The position numbers were made by a program, and so were the translations under genes. From the NCBI GenBank assembly GCA_001778375.1, contig MFGV01000087.1:20193-84192 (forward strand): a DNA stretch of 64,000 bases, in the 5' to 3' direction. Source of the DNA: Candidatus Firestonebacteria bacterium RIFOXYD2_FULL_39_29. Its GTDB lineage: Bacteria; Oederibacteriota; D2-FULL-39-29. The notes under the pieces are model-generated. The model was not told where the DNA came from. It saw only the letters and a program-made list of their open reading frames with translations, and ran no database searches. This document shows, piece after piece, positions 24,965 through 33,680 of the stretch; the first letter of the stretch is position 1; each line of letters starts with the position of its first letter.

Positions 24965-26360
24965 CGCAACCATCCCAGCAGTAGGTGCATAGTTTTTCTT
25001 TGGGCAAACCGATTGCGGCAACCAAGTCTTCAAGACGCTGGTATTTAAGGGTTGTCAGCTTCAGGCGTTTTCTTATAACTTCCACCATGGCTTTATAATT
25101 TTTGGAATCAGGATTCACAAACGCTTTCGGGTCTTTTATTTCTTTTCCTATCAGATCCTTAATAGCCCATCTGCCTGCAAGATCAAGGAGAGAACGGGAA
25201 CGGGAAAAATTCAGGAACTTGCAGCCGTAAACAAGTGGCGGGCAGGCGGGGCGCATGTGAACCTCTTTTGCTCCCATCTTATAAAGACGGGCGATGATTT
25301 CCCTTAATTGCGTTCCCCTCACTATGGAATCCTCACAGAAAAGCAGGCGTTTTCCTTTAATTAGTTCCTTTATCGGAATAAGCTTCATCCTGGCAACAAG
25401 ATCCCTTATCTTTTGATCCTGAGGCATAAAACTTCTGGGCCACGTCGGAGTATATTTTACAAACGGCCTCTGGAACGGAATACCTTTTTCATTGGCATAA
25501 CCGATAGCATGCGCCGTACCTGAATCCGGTATTCCCGCTGCAAGGTCAATCTTTACATTATCTCTTTTTGCCAGCATAACCCCGCACCGGTTTCTCGCCA
25601 CCTCAACATTTATTCCTTCATAATCAGAAGAAGGGTAACCGTAATAAACCCAGTGAAACGCACAAATTTGCAGTTTTTTTGAAGGTTTTTTCTTTACTTT
25701 AACTCCATCAGTTGTAATAAATACAATCTCTCCGGGACCGAGATCTCTGACATATTCATAACCCAGATTCGGAAAGGCAGTCGTTTCAAAAGTCAGAGCG
25801 TATGCCCCTTTTTTCTTTCCGAGAATAATGGGCGTTCTTCCCACTTTGTCCCGCGCCGCATAAATACCCTTTTTGGTAAGCAGGAGCAGAGAACAGGAAC
25901 CTTCTATCACGCTCTGCGCTTTTGCTATTCCGGCCTCAAATGATTTTTCCTGATTTATTATGGAAGCAACAAGTTCGGTAGGATTTATATAACCCCCGCC
26001 CATTTCAGCAAAGTGGGAGGATTTTTTCTTAAAAAGATTTTTAACAAGTTTGTCGGCATTTTTAATAACACCTACAGTAACAATAGAAAAATCACCAAGA
26101 TGTGAAGTAATAAGGAGAGGTTGGTCTTCGTAGTCACTGATTATTCCTATCCCCATATTACCCTTCATTTTAAGGACATCTTCATCGAATTTGGAGCGAA
26201 AAGGTGCATTGGAAATATCGTGGATATACCTTATAAAACCATTTTTGTATACCGTAGTCATACCGCCGCGTTTAGTCCCCAGATGAGAATGATAGTCCGT
26301 ACCGAAGAACAGTTCTGCTACACAGTCTTTTTTAGAAACCACCCCGAAATATCCGCCCAT
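24942..26360 (-). CDS. Amidophosphoribosyltransferase-like protein lacking the catalytic N-terminal cysteine
   Basis: 472 residues. The whole length resembles PurF: an N-terminal Ntn-type glutaminase-like domain (HSHLGTKRGGM corresponds to LQHRGQESAGI), then a phosphoribosyltransferase domain with GIPDSGTAHAIGYA and the PRPP loop FCEDSIVRGTQL. However, true PurF begins Cys1; this protein begins MGGYFG, so glutamine hydrolysis in the usual way is impossible. The C-terminus is CTYCWDGCEGC, a four-cysteine metal-like tail. ATG at 26360 has GGAGG 8-9 nt upstream; an in-frame TTG at 26372 is less likely. It may use ammonia, or be a regulatory or repurposed paralogue. Similar paralogues occur in Bacteroidetes and other phyla, to my knowledge uncharacterised. 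Confidence 0.8.
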   Translation of the reverse strand: MGGYFGVVSKKDCVAELFFGTDYHSHLGTKRGGMTTVYKNGFIRYIHDISNAPFRSKFDEDVLKMKGNMGIGIISDYEDQPLLITSHLGDFSIVTVGVIKNADKLVKNLFKKKSSHFAEMGGGYINPTELVASIINQEKSFEAGIAKAQSVIEGSCSLLLLTKKGIYAARDKVGRTPIILGKKKGAYALTFETTAFPNLGYEYVRDLGPGEIVFITTDGVKVKKKPSKKLQICAFHWVYYGYPSSDYEGINVEVARNRCGVMLAKRDNVKIDLAAGIPDSGTAHAIGYANEKGIPFQRPFVKYTPTWPRSFMPQDQKIRDLVARMKLIPIKELIKGKRLLFCEDSIVRGTQLREIIARLYKMGAKEVHMRPACPPLVYGCKFLNFSRSRSLLDLAGRWAIKDLIGKEIKDPKAFVNPDSKNYKAMVEVIRKRLKLTTLKYQRLEDLVAAIGLPKEKLCTYCWDGCEGCKSES

Positions 26361-26447
26361 TAAAGCCTCCAATACTGTAAGATGCTCAATTTTAACATGT
26401 GTACAGCGATTCTTCCAGCAATAAAACAGAAGACGGAGGACAGAGGG
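26305..26447. repeat. 143-bp direct repeat, copy 1 (5' part and upstream region of the PurF-like gene)
   Basis: Matches 28202-28344 without gaps, with only two differences that I can see (near 26361 and 26368). It covers the first ~19 codons, the SD and 87 bp upstream. Confidence 0.9.
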
Positions 26448-26481
26448 CGATGACAGCAGCCGGCAAGAGCTTGGAATTTAG

Positions 26482-28086
26482 TTAAAACGGTATTGTAATG
26501 GAAAATACTGTTCCTTCGTTAAGACGGCTCTTCACAGTAATTTCCCAGCCGTGTTTTTTGACTATTTCATAGCAGAGACTGAGGCCCAAGCCTGTACCCT
26601 TGCCGACTTCTTTGGTTGTAAAAAAGGGGTCAAATATATTTTTCTTAATTCCATCGGGAATACCCGCACCGGTATCAGCAACATTTATAAGAATACTCTT
26701 TTTTTCAACAGCAGCAGAGACTGTAAGAGTCCCTCCTTTCGGCATAGCATCTACCGCATTGCTGCAAAGGTTGATTATCACCTGCTCCAGAGCCTGTTTT
26801 CTCGCCTGTATTACAGGTATCTTCACGTCAACTTGTTTAATCAGTTTAACCCCTCCGGACTTTATTTTGGACTCAAGGAGGAGCAGCCCCATTTCAATTT
26901 CGGAAGCTGTATTTACCGGCTCTATTGTGTAATTTCCGGTATGCGCAAACTCCAGCAGGTTTTGGACAAGGGTTTTACACCTCTGCGAAGCCTTTTCAAT
27001 CATACTTATCTGCTCTTTTAAACCGGGGCGCAGCCCTTCTTCTGTCTTTAGAATCCTCTGTGAATAGCCAAGGATTACAGTTAGCGGATTATTTATCTCA
27101 TGCGCCACTCCCCCCGCAAGCCGCCCTATAGCCGCCAGTTTCTGCGACTGATTCAGCTGGTCTTCTATTTTTTTTGTATCGGTAATATCCCTTGCAGTAG
27201 AGAGAGTACCGGTAATATTTTCTTTTGAATCCTTCAAAACACGGCACCACCAGGCAAGAAGACGTTTTTCGCCGTCTTTTCTTCTCTGCCAACTTTCCAT
27301 ATACATTATTTCTTCTCCACCGCTAGCCACCTTGCTATATGTAACATCCTCAATAAAATAATCGGCAGCAGCTTTTCCGATAATATCTTTACCGAAGAAG
27401 GTCTTTCCGGCATTATTCATCCAGGTATATCGCTTATTATTATCCATCTCGGTAATAATATCGGGTATTGACATGAGAATAGCATTATCACGGGCAGACA
27501 CCTTTTCAAGTTCTTTATAAGCAATATTCCTGTTTTTTTCAAAGTAAAAAGAAAAGTATGTTATACAAATATATGTAGCCAGGTAACGAATTTTAAAATC
27601 CTGAGCGTATTCCATCGGCCAGACAGCATAAAAAGCAAGAAACACGGCCACAAAATATATCGAAACAAGTATCATGCCCTGTCTTGTTCCTAGAATAAAG
27701 ACAGTCAGAAGCGGGACGCTAAAAGACCACACGGCTCTGGAATAATCAGTAGAAACCAAAATGAATAGCTGCACGCAAAATACCACAAGAAAAATATATG
27801 AAGATATGACAACCGTATTCCTCCACCGAAGGAATAAATATCCTGAAAATATCAAAGAGAATGAAATAACATTTATTACAGCCTGACTGATTTCCTGTTT
27901 AATAAAATTTATTATAGAAAATATGACCAAGGCAGAGCCGCCGACGTAAAATCCGACAAGAAGCATAACTGTTTGCCGGCGAGATTCCACATGGCTCATC
28001 TCGAGCAAGGATTCGATACTCTTGCCTATAAATATATTTTTTAACAATCGTTTTATCAAAATATTTTTTCCCTGACAAATTATCAA
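26482..28086 (-). CDS. PAS-domain membrane sensor histidine kinase
   Basis: Up to 534 residues. About six hydrophobic segments fill residues 38-185, then a PAS domain (about 200-310; [23 protein letters not shown]) with a PAC-like [20 protein letters not shown]. Next come a HisKA dimerisation domain with the phospho-acceptor in [11 protein letters not shown], and a HATPase with N box [11 protein letters not shown]1 [10 protein letters not shown] box FDPFFTTK and G2 [12 protein letters not shown]. There is no receiver domain, and no response regulator is next to it. The start is unclear: TTG at 28086 and TTG at 28059 are both possible; the first ATG is at residue 30. The gene is bracketed by the 143-bp direct repeat. 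Confidence 0.85.
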   Translation of the reverse strand: MIICQGKNILIKRLLKNIFIGKSIESLLEMSHVESRRQTVMLLVGFYVGGSALVIFSIINFIKQEISQAVINVISFSLIFSGYLFLRWRNTVVISSYIFLVVFCVQLFILVSTDYSRAVWSFSVPLLTVFILGTRQGMILVSIYFVAVFLAFYAVWPMEYAQDFKIRYLATYICITYFSFYFEKNRNIAYKELEKVSARDNAILMSIPDIITEMDNNKRYTWMNNAGKTFFGKDIIGKAAADYFIEDVTYSKVASGGEEIMYMESWQRRKDGEKRLLAWWCRVLKDSKENITGTLSTARDITDTKKIEDQLNQSQKLAAIGRLAGGVAHEINNPLTVILGYSQRILKTEEGLRPGLKEQISMIEKASQRCKTLVQNLLEFAHTGNYTIEPVNTASEIEMGLLLLESKIKSGGVKLIKQVDVKIPVIQARKQALEQVIINLCSNAVDAMPKGGTLTVSAAVEKKSILINVADTGAGIPDGIKKNIFDPFFTTKEVGKGTGLGLSLCYEIVKKHGWEITVKSRLNEGTVFSITIPF

Positions 28087-28472
28087 CTTTACTATTTATC
28101 CGCTTTTAAAAAAGATTCCACTGATAAAGTCTGAAACCAAATTCTAATCAGCTCTAGTAAAATCTCTTTTATACATTCCTATACTTAAAGATGCGGCTTC
28201 AAAGAACAGTTCTGCTACACAGTCTTTTTTAGAAACCACCCCGAAATATCCGCCCATTAATGCCTCCAGTACTGTAAGATGCTCAATTTTAACATGTGTA
28301 CAGCGATTCTTCCAGCAATAAAACAGAAGACGGAGGACAGAGGGGGAAAACAGTTCCTTTGTAAATCAATCTATTAAAGTAATTTTACAACCTTGTTTTC
28401 TGCTATTTCATAACTAATTCTAAGACTGTTGTCTCCCCAAATTTTACCTTTTAGCCGATCCCTGTCTATCTT
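28087..28472. other. 386-bp intergenic region upstream of the kinase gene
   Basis: Holds the word GATTCCACTGATAAA (about 28112-28126), the 143-bp duplicate (28202-28344) and the presumed decayed kinase tail. No intact gene is seen. Confidence 0.6.
28202..28440 (-). pseudogene. Duplicated PurF-like gene start with decayed kinase tail
   Basis: 28202-28344 is the second copy of the 143-bp repeat: on the minus strand it has the SD, ATG at 28257 and about 19 codons (MGGYFGVVSKKDCVAELFF), after which the frame diverges, so it is a dead 5' fragment. Upstream of it on that strand, 28345-28440 contains AAGGAACTGTTTTCC and the in-frame ISYEIAENK. These resemble the last codons of the kinase ([15 protein letters not shown]). 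The best reading is a remnant of an ancestral tandem duplication of the kinase-PurF unit. The kinase part of this call is weaker than the PurF part. Confidence 0.65.
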
Positions 28473-29039
28473 CTAAGGAAATAAACGTTCTTCTACAAGC
28501 TTGCAGATTGCATGTAAGACGGCTGCGTGAGCTTCCTGGATATGCCAGGTTGTTTTACTCGGAATTTTCAAAGAGACATCGGCATATTTGTGCATTTTGG
28601 CTTTATTTTGCCCTGTGAGACAGGCAGTGAAACATCCGAGGGATTTTGCTTTTTTCATCGCTTCTATGATATTTCCGGAGTTACCGCTTGTGCTAATACC
28701 GATGCAAACATCCTCTTCCCTTGCAAACGCTTCTACCTGTTTTGAAAACACATATTTATAACCGTAATCATTCCCTATCGCAGTTACTGAGGAACTATTG
28801 GCCGCCAGAGCAAGCGCAGGCAGGTGACGCCTTTCCTTCGCAAAGCGGCCTACAAACTCAGCAGCAAAATGCTGGGCATCCGCAGCAGAGCCGCCGTTAC
28901 CAAATATGATAAGCTTTCCGCCCCGGAGATAGCTTCTATATATTTTATCAATGACTACTTCTATCTCTTTAGAAAGTTTCCTGGTTGCAAGAATAGTTTT
29001 TGCCGAATCGGACAGTTCTTTCTCTATTTGCTTTTTCAT
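28473..29039 (-). CDS. gmhA: Phosphoheptose isomerase (sedoheptulose 7-phosphate isomerase)
   Basis: 188 residues, the normal GmhA length. It converts sedoheptulose 7-phosphate to D-glycero-D-manno-heptose 7-phosphate, the substrate of HldA. It is a SIS-domain protein with IIFGNGGSAADAQHFAAEFVGRF (about residues 44-66), the phosphate-binding ISTSGNSGN near 115-123, and the C-terminal HIQEAHAAVLHAICKLVE helix carrying the catalytic Glu/His. SD AAGGAG lies upstream of ATG at 29039. It is not adjacent to hldA/hldC but shares the region with a heptosyltransferase gene. No GmhB phosphatase is visible in the window. Confidence 0.93.
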   Translation of the reverse strand: MKKQIEKELSDSAKTILATRKLSKEIEVVIDKIYRSYLRGGKLIIFGNGGSAADAQHFAAEFVGRFAKERRHLPALALAANSSSVTAIGNDYGYKYVFSKQVEAFAREEDVCIGISTSGNSGNIIEAMKKAKSLGCFTACLTGQNKAKMHKYADVSLKIPSKTTWHIQEAHAAVLHAICKLVEERLFP

Positions 29040-29378
29040 TGGATTAGCTCCTTAAAATACGTTACGAGTAGCGGGTGACGGGTTGCGAGTTCTACATTAA
29101 GGTGTTATTTATATATTTTTTTCCTTAGCGCAAACTTTACACCTCATACTTCGCATAACTTTTATTATATTAAGTTTCACTCAACTCCCGCTTTTGCCAA
29201 GCGTCCAAACCTTTAAGCATTTGCTTCGCTCCACCCTTGGCCCGCCTATTGGCGAGGTGTCGCACAACATTGTAGCGGACAAGGTCTCACCACATGTGGA
29301 CAAAAACAGACACTGGATCCCCGATAAAAGCACTCGGGGATGACAAAATTAACAACAAGCACTAATTGAAGATTTTTG
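29040..29378. other. 339-bp intergenic region with hairpin
   Basis: Contains ATCCCCGA (29317-29324) and TCGGGGAT (29334-29341), perfect arms with a 9-nt loop, downstream of the DUF3108 gene on its strand and a candidate terminator. The stretch near 29054-29088 (ACGTTACGAGTAGCGGGTGA) belongs to the short repeated-word type also seen near 34727 and 39703. No gene is seen. Confidence 0.6.
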
Positions 29379-30368
29379 TCATTTTGGAACAACAACATTT
29401 ATCAACACTGCGTTTATGGAGCCTACAAAGGCTTTGCTTTTCATCATAAGAGGGATATGAGGCTCCTCAACAGAAACCCAGACCGTCACTTCACCTTCCT
29501 GTTTAAAGATACTTTCAAAGTTCATAAAAGGACGAACAGCGTAAGCTTCGTATCTGCCGAGAGGGGTCCTAATTTTTTCTTTTCTCAGAACACTCGCGGT
29601 TAACTTATTAACTTTTCCGTCGGCATAAACGGCAATATCTATATTTCTTCCGACTGCCAGCTGATGCGCCCTGAAAAAATAAAAAGCGGAAAAAACATCC
29701 TGACAGAACTCAGGAATATTATACAATTTATCCCCTTCTTTGACCAGTCCATTATTCTGGTCATAGTACTGGGTTGTTTCATTTTCATAATTACCTTCTA
29801 TAATTTTTTTATAAAGTTTTCTTGTATAAAGCCCTTTTACATCTATAAAACTTTCAACGGTATCATCCACCCTGTAGACCGAGGCCAAAAGGGGGACAAC
29901 TTTTGCATTTGAAACCAACCGGTACGCCGGCTCCCCTTCAATGCTTACTTTTTCCTTTATCTCAAAAGACGCTGTTGCAGCAGTGATCCCTAGGTACTGC
30001 ACGGCAAATTCAAACTTTTCTCCGACCCCGAACTCCTTATAATTAATTTTTCTTGATTTTTTCGGCTTAACCGTAGAAGTTACAACCTGCACTTCTTTTT
30101 GTTTCTCCTGCACTATGCCGGGAGTTTTTTCAGCTGTTATTTCTTTTTTCGCAATAATTTTGGTTTCCTCTGTCACGGGCTTTACTTCGGCTGTAATTTC
30201 AGAGGTAACCGCAGGGAGTTCAAAACTAAAAACCTCATTTGTAATCTCCCTGACCTCTTTAAGCTCATTTTCCTTTTGCTTGCCGGCATCCATGACCGTA
30301 TACTTGCCTTTGGTCACACAACCAAAAAGCAGAAGAACAGAACTTATTATTAAAAGTGTTTTTTTCAT
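29379..30368 (-). CDS. DUF3108-domain lipoprotein
   Basis: 329 residues. A signal peptide with lipobox LLFGC (Cys about 17) indicates a lipoprotein. Residues about 30-105 are a Glu/Lys/Val/Thr-rich linker (ITAEVKPVTEETK...), followed by a DUF3108 domain from about residue 112 (YKEFGVGEKFEFAVQYLGITAATASFEI, VSNAKVVPLLASVYRVDDTVESFIDVKGLYTRKLYKKI). DUF3108 proteins are periplasmic and often encoded near envelope polysaccharide genes; their activity is unknown. Its ATG overlaps the heptosyltransferase stop region by 4 bp, supporting an envelope role. Confidence 0.85.
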   Translation of the reverse strand: MKKTLLIISSVLLLFGCVTKGKYTVMDAGKQKENELKEVREITNEVFSFELPAVTSEITAEVKPVTEETKIIAKKEITAEKTPGIVQEKQKEVQVVTSTVKPKKSRKINYKEFGVGEKFEFAVQYLGITAATASFEIKEKVSIEGEPAYRLVSNAKVVPLLASVYRVDDTVESFIDVKGLYTRKLYKKIIEGNYENETTQYYDQNNGLVKEGDKLYNIPEFCQDVFSAFYFFRAHQLAVGRNIDIAVYADGKVNKLTASVLRKEKIRTPLGRYEAYAVRPFMNFESIFKQEGEVTVWVSVEEPHIPLMMKSKAFVGSINAVLINVVVPK

Positions 30369-31393
30369 AGGAATAACTTCGCCTTTTCAATCACCTCTTC
30401 AAGTTTTATAGTTCCCATGCAGTCATAATACATGCAATTTTCTCCCGTGCATTTTCTACAGCTTCCTAGTTTTGGCTTTAATATTATAGCCTTATTACCC
30501 CAGGGACTCCATCTCTTTTCGCTGATCACATAGACCGGAGAGAAAAAAGATATAGTCGGGGTTTGTACCGCTGCTGCAGTGTGCATGGTACCGGTATTTT
30601 TACTTATGAGCACAGCCGTCTTTGCCAGCACCGCACCCAGCTGTTTAATATCCGCGCTCCCTTTTAAAACCGGAGGGCGGTTCCTTAGCCGGAGAAACAG
30701 ATCTTTAGTAATAAACTCCTCGTCCTTCCCCTCAATCAGCAGAACTTTTACTTTCAGCTTTTCCTGCAGAGCATCTATCAGTTTTGCATATCTTCCCGCA
30801 TCCCAGTTATACATAGAACCGGCAGCCCCTCCGGGATGGACTGCAACTATTTTTCCGGAGAGTTTATTTTTCTTAAGAAAAGAAGAGGCAAACGCCTTGT
30901 CTTTTTTATTAAGCCAGAGTTTTATCTTTTTATCTATTACCGGGATAGAAAGTGCTTTTAAAAGATCCAGATTATATTCAAGTTCATGCTTTTCGACCCT
31001 GCTTCTGTGAAGAAGGACCTTTTTATTATAGAAAAAGGAGTACCATTTTGAAGCAACACCCACTCTTAAAGGAATTCCGGCAAGAAAAGCTGTCAAGGAA
31101 AGTTTAAATCGCGGAAAAACATGGATAACCGTATCATATTTTTTGGCGCGCAGCTCTTTTACAAGCAGGAAGAGTCCTCTAAGCCCGGCATGCCGGCCCT
31201 GAGGCTCGTAGACCAGAAAAGCATTCAGGTAAGGGTTATCTTCAAGTATTTTTCTGCTATATTCCGCGCCCAGAAAATCAATGCAGGCATTTTTATCATT
31301 CAGTTGAAGGTTTGTTATAACAGGCAATGTAAGAATAACATCACCAATACGGTCAGTACGGCAGACAAGTATTCTATTATTGAAAGAAGTCAT
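30365..31393 (-). CDS. Glycosyltransferase family 9 (lipopolysaccharide heptosyltransferase)
   Basis: 342 residues. GT-B fold with ILVCRTDRIGDVILTLPVITNL at the N-terminus, the hallmark of heptosyltransferases (R-x-D-R-I-G-D), and a C-terminal donor-site region IVAVHPGGAAGSMYNWDAGRYAKL and SKNTGTMHTAAAVQTPTISFFSPVYV. It should transfer heptose from ADP-heptose to the lipid A-Kdo core or a growing core chain at the inner face of the cytoplasmic membrane. A cysteine cluster near the end (CRKCTGENCMYYDC) is common in this family. Which core position it serves cannot be read. It is first in a two-gene unit with the DUF3108 lipoprotein. Confidence 0.9.
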   Translation of the reverse strand: MTSFNNRILVCRTDRIGDVILTLPVITNLQLNDKNACIDFLGAEYSRKILEDNPYLNAFLVYEPQGRHAGLRGLFLLVKELRAKKYDTVIHVFPRFKLSLTAFLAGIPLRVGVASKWYSFFYNKKVLLHRSRVEKHELEYNLDLLKALSIPVIDKKIKLWLNKKDKAFASSFLKKNKLSGKIVAVHPGGAAGSMYNWDAGRYAKLIDALQEKLKVKVLLIEGKDEEFITKDLFLRLRNRPPVLKGSADIKQLGAVLAKTAVLISKNTGTMHTAAAVQTPTISFFSPVYVISEKRWSPWGNKAIILKPKLGSCRKCTGENCMYYDCMGTIKLEEVIEKAKLFL

Positions 31394-31526
31394 AGATAGA
31401 TTATACCATAGGAATTAATGAAGTTTACAGTATGCAGTTCGTACCTTAAAGCCTGATCACAGAATCAAATCTATTTATCAGGTTGTTTTTGGCTGCGGGT
31501 GGTCAGTTTTTCAAAAAGATAAAACA

Positions 31527-32249
31527 TTAATTGCTCTTAGCTGAATTGAAAGCAACCAGTTTTTCCCAAAGGATATTTCCTGAATTATCGCAATATTCGC
31601 TGCCAAATTCTCTTGTAAATTTATTTATTACTTTTGCATATTCTTTTGTAAAATCCTCGTTCTTGTTTTTGGCTTTATAACCAAGAGGTTCTACTATGTC
31701 TATATAAAGATTCTCGTCCCCAGAAATAAACCCCCAAAACATCTGACCGCATAACTTCTGATAATCGCCTTTATTTGATTTATTATCAATGCCATAGCAG
31801 CATCCGTTTACGGCAATAATATCAGCCCCGGCTATCCTCTTAGCTTGTTTAAAATTATCTTTCATCCTTTCTATTTGCTGGCTATTACCCCAGTTGGGAC
31901 CGGATTTTATGGAAACAATGTATTTAGAGCCGTCTTTTTTTAACTCTAAATCTATGCCTTCTGTTGTTGATTTATTTCCACCATACACACAGCGGCAAAC
32001 AAAGATAGCAAGCTTTTCTAATACACCGCCAAAAACAGCCTCTTCCTGGGACGATAAATAAGCATCAAGAATTGTTTTAACCAAGTCTTGTGCTGTTAAA
32101 ACATTTTTTGCTTTAAAGAGATACGGATTTTTCCTTTTTAAAACATCCTTCAAGCGTAATTCAAGCAGTTTATCAAGCCGTTTTTGATGAAACTCTTCTA
32201 TTTGCGGTTCTATAAACTTTGTTATGGCTTTTTTTAATTTTGCATTCAT
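31527..32249 (-). CDS. PmeII-family type II restriction endonuclease
   Basis: 240 residues from ATG at 32249 (SD AAAGGGGAAA), preferred to TTG at 32267. It matches the PmeII-like family: FHQKRLDKLLELRLKDVLKRKNPYLFKAKN near the N-terminus and the nuclease core GIDLEL...YIVSIKSGPNWGNS, where the D and the SIKSG lysine replace a PD-(D/E)XK-type site. It presumably cleaves an unmethylated site protected by the adjacent methyltransferase. The methyltransferase gene lies upstream on the same strand, and the two overlap by 77 bp in different frames, an unusually long overlap. The recognition sequence cannot be deduced. Confidence 0.85.
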   Translation of the reverse strand: MNAKLKKAITKFIEPQIEEFHQKRLDKLLELRLKDVLKRKNPYLFKAKNVLTAQDLVKTILDAYLSSQEEAVFGGVLEKLAIFVCRCVYGGNKSTTEGIDLELKKDGSKYIVSIKSGPNWGNSQQIERMKDNFKQAKRIAGADIIAVNGCCYGIDNKSNKGDYQKLCGQMFWGFISGDENLYIDIVEPLGYKAKNKNEDFTKEYAKVINKFTREFGSEYCDNSGNILWEKLVAFNSAKSN

Positions 32250-33090
32250 ATTTTCCCCTTTTCTCAAAAAGAGAGTATTCCTTCTCTTTAATACTTTCTT
32301 TTGCTATTTTTACATACTCCGGAAGTATTTCTATCCCGATAGAATTTCTTCTTAATTCCTTAGCTACTTCGCAAGTCGTTCCAGAACCAAGAAACGGATC
32401 CAACACACAGTCATTTTCTTTTGTAAAGAGCCTAATAAACCATTCCGGCAACAGCCTAGGAAATGTTGCACTATGATTCTTATTGGATGTTTCTGTAGCC
32501 AAGTGCAAGACATTAGAAGGATACGCCATTGTTCTTCCGACCCAATTTGAAATATTTTTTCCAAAACCACTGCCAACCTTAGAATTAAATCTTATAACAT
32601 CATTTTTACCAAGAGTTTTAAGTCTTGTCTTAGCCCAATCACCCATAGGAACCATTACATTGTCTTGATACATTCTAAAATTTTTAGATTTATTAAATTG
32701 CAGGCACCTCTCCCAAGCATCCCTGAATCTATTAGGCCATTTGCCCGGGTGACAATTTTTTTTGTGCCAAATAAATTCTTCCGTCCAACGCCATCCTTGC
32801 TTTCGCATTTCCATAATCAATTCAATTACATAAGTATGCCTTTCACCATCGTCAACTTTTTCTTTGATATTTAAAATGAAGGTACCGGAAGGCTTTAACA
32901 CTCTTAAGAACTCCTTCGATCTATGCAAAAACCATTCAACATATTTTTCCGGTTTCACTCCTCCATATGTTTTCGCCCTGCTATCAGCATATGGTGGCGA
33001 AGTAATAATCAAATCAAAATAGTTGTCAGGGTATTCCTTAAGTATATCCAAACAATCTCCGATTTCAATTTTTGTTTGTATTTTTTCCAT
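32173..33090 (-). CDS. Site-specific DNA methyltransferase (SPPY class)
   Basis: 305 residues. Motif IV, TSPPYAD, is near residues 30-36 and motif I, DPFLGSGTT, near 233-241, i.e. the beta order (IV first). SPPY usually marks N4-cytosine methylation, though N6-adenine enzymes with it exist. AdoMet-binding elements also include SIGIEILPEYVKIA. It is the protective partner of the PmeII-like endonuclease encoded directly downstream. ATG at 33090 follows a weak AGGAG-like stretch (TAGGAGTGCAACTTAA). The last ~25 residues (KKSHNKVYRTANRRVSSKTA) are encoded in the overlap with the endonuclease gene. Confidence 0.9.
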   Translation of the reverse strand: MEKIQTKIEIGDCLDILKEYPDNYFDLIITSPPYADSRAKTYGGVKPEKYVEWFLHRSKEFLRVLKPSGTFILNIKEKVDDGERHTYVIELIMEMRKQGWRWTEEFIWHKKNCHPGKWPNRFRDAWERCLQFNKSKNFRMYQDNVMVPMGDWAKTRLKTLGKNDVIRFNSKVGSGFGKNISNWVGRTMAYPSNVLHLATETSNKNHSATFPRLLPEWFIRLFTKENDCVLDPFLGSGTTCEVAKELRRNSIGIEILPEYVKIAKESIKEKEYSLFEKRGKYECKIKKSHNKVYRTANRRVSSKTA

Positions 33091-33327
33091 TTAAGTTGCA
33101 CTCCTAAATCTACTTTAAATAATTACAAAATTACTTTTCTTAGTATAACTCAAAAAGATTATTTGAGCAATAGCGAATAATCTAATAAAAGATGCAAATA
33201 CGATCCCCCTCCCGAGGCTCGAAAGTGTAAATGCTTGATTTTTAAGCTGCATTCCTCCAACCTTCCAACCCTCTGCCTTGTTTTGTCTTGATTTTTAAGG
33301 GATTATTCTGTAAAATACCTTTTGTGT

Positions 33328-33403
33328 GGCGGGGTAGCTCAGCTGGTAGAGCACGGGAATCATAATCCCTTGGTCGAGGGTTCAAGTCCCCCTCCCGCCA
33401 CCA
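33328..33403 (+). tRNA. tRNA with anticodon CAU (methionine, or lysidine-modified isoleucine)
   Basis: 76 nt including encoded CCA (33401-33403). The acceptor GGCGGGG pairs with CTCCCGCC less one wobble, the D arm is GCTC...GAGC, and the anticodon loop ATCATAA gives CAT at positions 34-36. The T arm is present, GAGGGTTCAAGTCCCCC. It lacks the three G-C pairs flush with the loop that mark an initiator, so it is an elongator. Whether it is Met or Ile2 (tilS substrate) is uncertain. The anticodon stem has one mismatch at its outer pair. Confidence 0.93.
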
Positions 33404-33494
33404 TTTTTAATATATTACATTAGTGTTGGGAGGTCTCCGCCACAAAGCTTTGGCGGATTTCGCATGAAAGATGCTCAACCCTCCCGCCACCATT
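33390..33494 (+). repeat. 16-bp direct repeat of the tRNA 3' end enclosing a palindromic element
   Basis: CCCTCCCGCCACCATT occurs at 33390-33405 (the end of the tRNA) and again at 33479-33494. The 73 bp between contain CCGCCA...TGGCGGATTTCGCA and GCTCAACC, a divergent member of the dispersed family also at 38981 and 45946. Confidence 0.7.
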
Positions 33495-33680
33495 ACGAAA
33501 AAGCATAGCTTTTTCTAGGTTCATAAAGTTTCTAAGGTTTGTAAAGTTAATAAAGTTTTTCAAGCAGGTTCTTATTAATAAGAAAATATATAATGTCAGT
33601 GTGTATTAATAGAGAGATATAATGTCAAAACGCTTTTACTTTATAAACCTTATGAACCTTAAAAACCTTATAAACTACCC
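33404..33680. other. Intergenic region with AAGGTTTATAAAGT words
   Basis: After the tRNA repeat there are degenerate copies of AAGGTTTATAAAGT and its complement (about 33522-33560 and 33644-33676), which recur after the kinase gene (34600-34636). No gene is seen. Confidence 0.55.

Noticed and set aside
28202..28344. A second PurF-like gene start
   Set aside because: Only about 19 codons match before the frame diverges; it is a duplication remnant, not a gene.
33328..33403. Initiator tRNA-fMet
   Set aside because: The anticodon stem lacks the three consecutive G-C pairs next to the loop that define initiators.
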